Positions 14,416 to 14,944 of a stretch of 14,944 nt of DNA are shown piece after piece. Numbering within the stretch: the first letter of the stretch is position 1; the number at the start of each line of letters is the position of its first letter. This DNA comes from Dehalococcoidia bacterium (GTDB lineage Bacteria; Chloroflexota; Dehalococcoidia; Lucifugimonadales; Lucifugimonadaceae), in contig PACM01000004.1 of the NCBI GenBank assembly GCA_002700125.1, positions 1-14,944 on the forward strand, read 5' to 3'. The notes under the pieces were generated by a model. That model worked only from the letters and a program-made list of their open reading frames with translations. It ran no database searches and was not told where the DNA came from. The translations under genes were made by a program, and so were the position numbers.

Positions 14416-14944
14416 ATGTTAGAAATTATTAAAAACCTGGAACAATTCGGACTATCGACCAATGCAGCCAGGGCCTATTGTTCGCTGCTAAAGTCCAATC
14501 CTGCCACCGGGTACGAGATCAGTTCCCAGGCGGGCATTCCCAGGTCGGCAGTCTATAATGTACTAAGTAAATTGGAAAGTATGGGTCTGGTCAGCGGCAT
14601 GGGCGAAAAGCCCAAAAGGTATATTCCTTTATCTCCTTCCAGCCTGATCGAGCATTTAGAAAATTCACACCAGGATTCAATAGAAGAACTGAAGCGTGGC
14701 CTGGAGCATATGGAACTGGATGAAGAGGCCTTTGATTTCTGGCATATCCACGGCTATAAGAATTTGATACTAAAGATGAAAGAAGCAATCAAAACTGCAC
14801 AGGCAAAACTGTTTATCAGTGCCTGGAAACGGGAAATTGATGCACTGAATATTGAATTGAACGATGCCGAGGAGCGAGGCCTGGAAATGACGGTATTTTC
14901 TTTCTGCGCTCTGAATAAAGAATATGGTAAAACAATTTCTTACG
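14416..14944 (+). CDS. TrmB-family transcriptional regulator (3' partial)
   Basis: A reading frame from ATG 14416 runs open to the right edge (176 codons). Residues 1-70 are a winged helix-turn-helix of TrmB type: LEQFGLSTNAARAYCSLLKS, then YEISSQAGIPRSAVYNVLSK as the recognition region, then LVSGMGEKPKRYIPLSP as the wing. Residues 75-105 form a charged helix, likely a dimerisation coiled coil. From 106 (HGYKNLILKMKEAIKTAQ, KLFISAWKREID) it enters the PLD-like effector domain typical of this family, where sugars are sensed in characterised members. The domain is cut by the window edge. GC content is clearly higher than in the operon upstream, with many gcc/ctg/cag codons, so this gene may belong to a different genomic stratum. 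Whether it controls the polysaccharide genes or only its own downstream genes is unknown. No Shine-Dalgarno site is obvious. Confidence 0.85.
   Translation, partial: MLEIIKNLEQFGLSTNAARAYCSLLKSNPATGYEISSQAGIPRSAVYNVLSKLESMGLVSGMGEKPKRYIPLSPSSLIEHLENSHQDSIEELKRGLEHMELDEEAFDFWHIHGYKNLILKMKEAIKTAQAKLFISAWKREIDALNIELNDAEERGLEMTVFSFCALNKEYGKTISY

Noticed and set aside
14591..14788. 65-codon minus-strand frame within the TrmB gene
   Set aside because: The plus-strand translation gives a coherent TrmB wHTH and effector domain across the same bases, so the antisense frame is incidental.
1..14944. tRNA, rRNA, CRISPR array, transposase or insertion sequence
   Set aside because: No cloverleaf-like sequence, spaced direct repeats, transposase-like protein or terminal inverted repeats were seen on reading both strands.

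Overview
The window looks like part of a marine-type, Gram-negative genome from the FCB superphylum, most plausibly Marinimicrobia (Neomarinimicrobiota) or a relative such as Calditrichota. This is inferred from two genes. One is a large secreted protein with a fibronectin III-like module and a type IX secretion (T9SS)-style C-terminal sorting domain. It sits directly upstream of, and overlaps, a PorV/PorQ-family outer-membrane protein. The many lipoprotein signal peptides and the scarcity of strong Shine-Dalgarno sites fit the same group. No rRNA or marker gene is present, so the placement is tentative.

Layout: every convincing gene is on the + strand. Region 1 (2-3123) holds the 3' part of the secreted protein and the PorV-like gene, joined by an ATGA overlap. 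Region 2 (3134-14263) is an uninterrupted run of seven degradative genes: two paralogous lipoprotein serine hydrolases of beta-lactamase fold, a lipoprotein sulfatase, a GH43 glycosidase, a 746-aa secreted protein with a C-terminal serine-hydrolase domain, an arylsulfatase-like lipoprotein, and a sulfamidase-type lipoprotein sulfatase with an extra C-terminal module. Gaps are 10 nt or less, or the genes overlap by 4 to 26 nt, so one transcript starting left of the window is likely. Region 3 (14264-14944) is a 152-nt AT-rich intergenic stretch with a paired TAGTNACTA repeat, followed by the 5' part of a TrmB-family regulator of visibly higher GC.

Taken together, the cluster looks like a locus for breaking down a sulfated, probably pentose-containing and ester-decorated polysaccharide. 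The GH43 enzyme would remove xylose or arabinose units and three different sulfatases would remove distinct sulfate esters. The three beta-lactamase-fold hydrolases may act as esterases. The secreted protein/PorV pair stands where a SusC/SusD pair would be in a Bacteroidetes PUL. No TonB receptor, polysaccharide lyase, endo-glycanase, transporter or sulfatase-maturating enzyme is visible, so the substrate and the complete system cannot be fixed from this window. The most notable points are three beta-lactamase-fold hydrolases interleaved with three sulfatases, the unrecognised N-terminal half of the 746-aa protein, a possible frameshift or mis-start at about 4440-4500, and the candidate operator before the TrmB gene.
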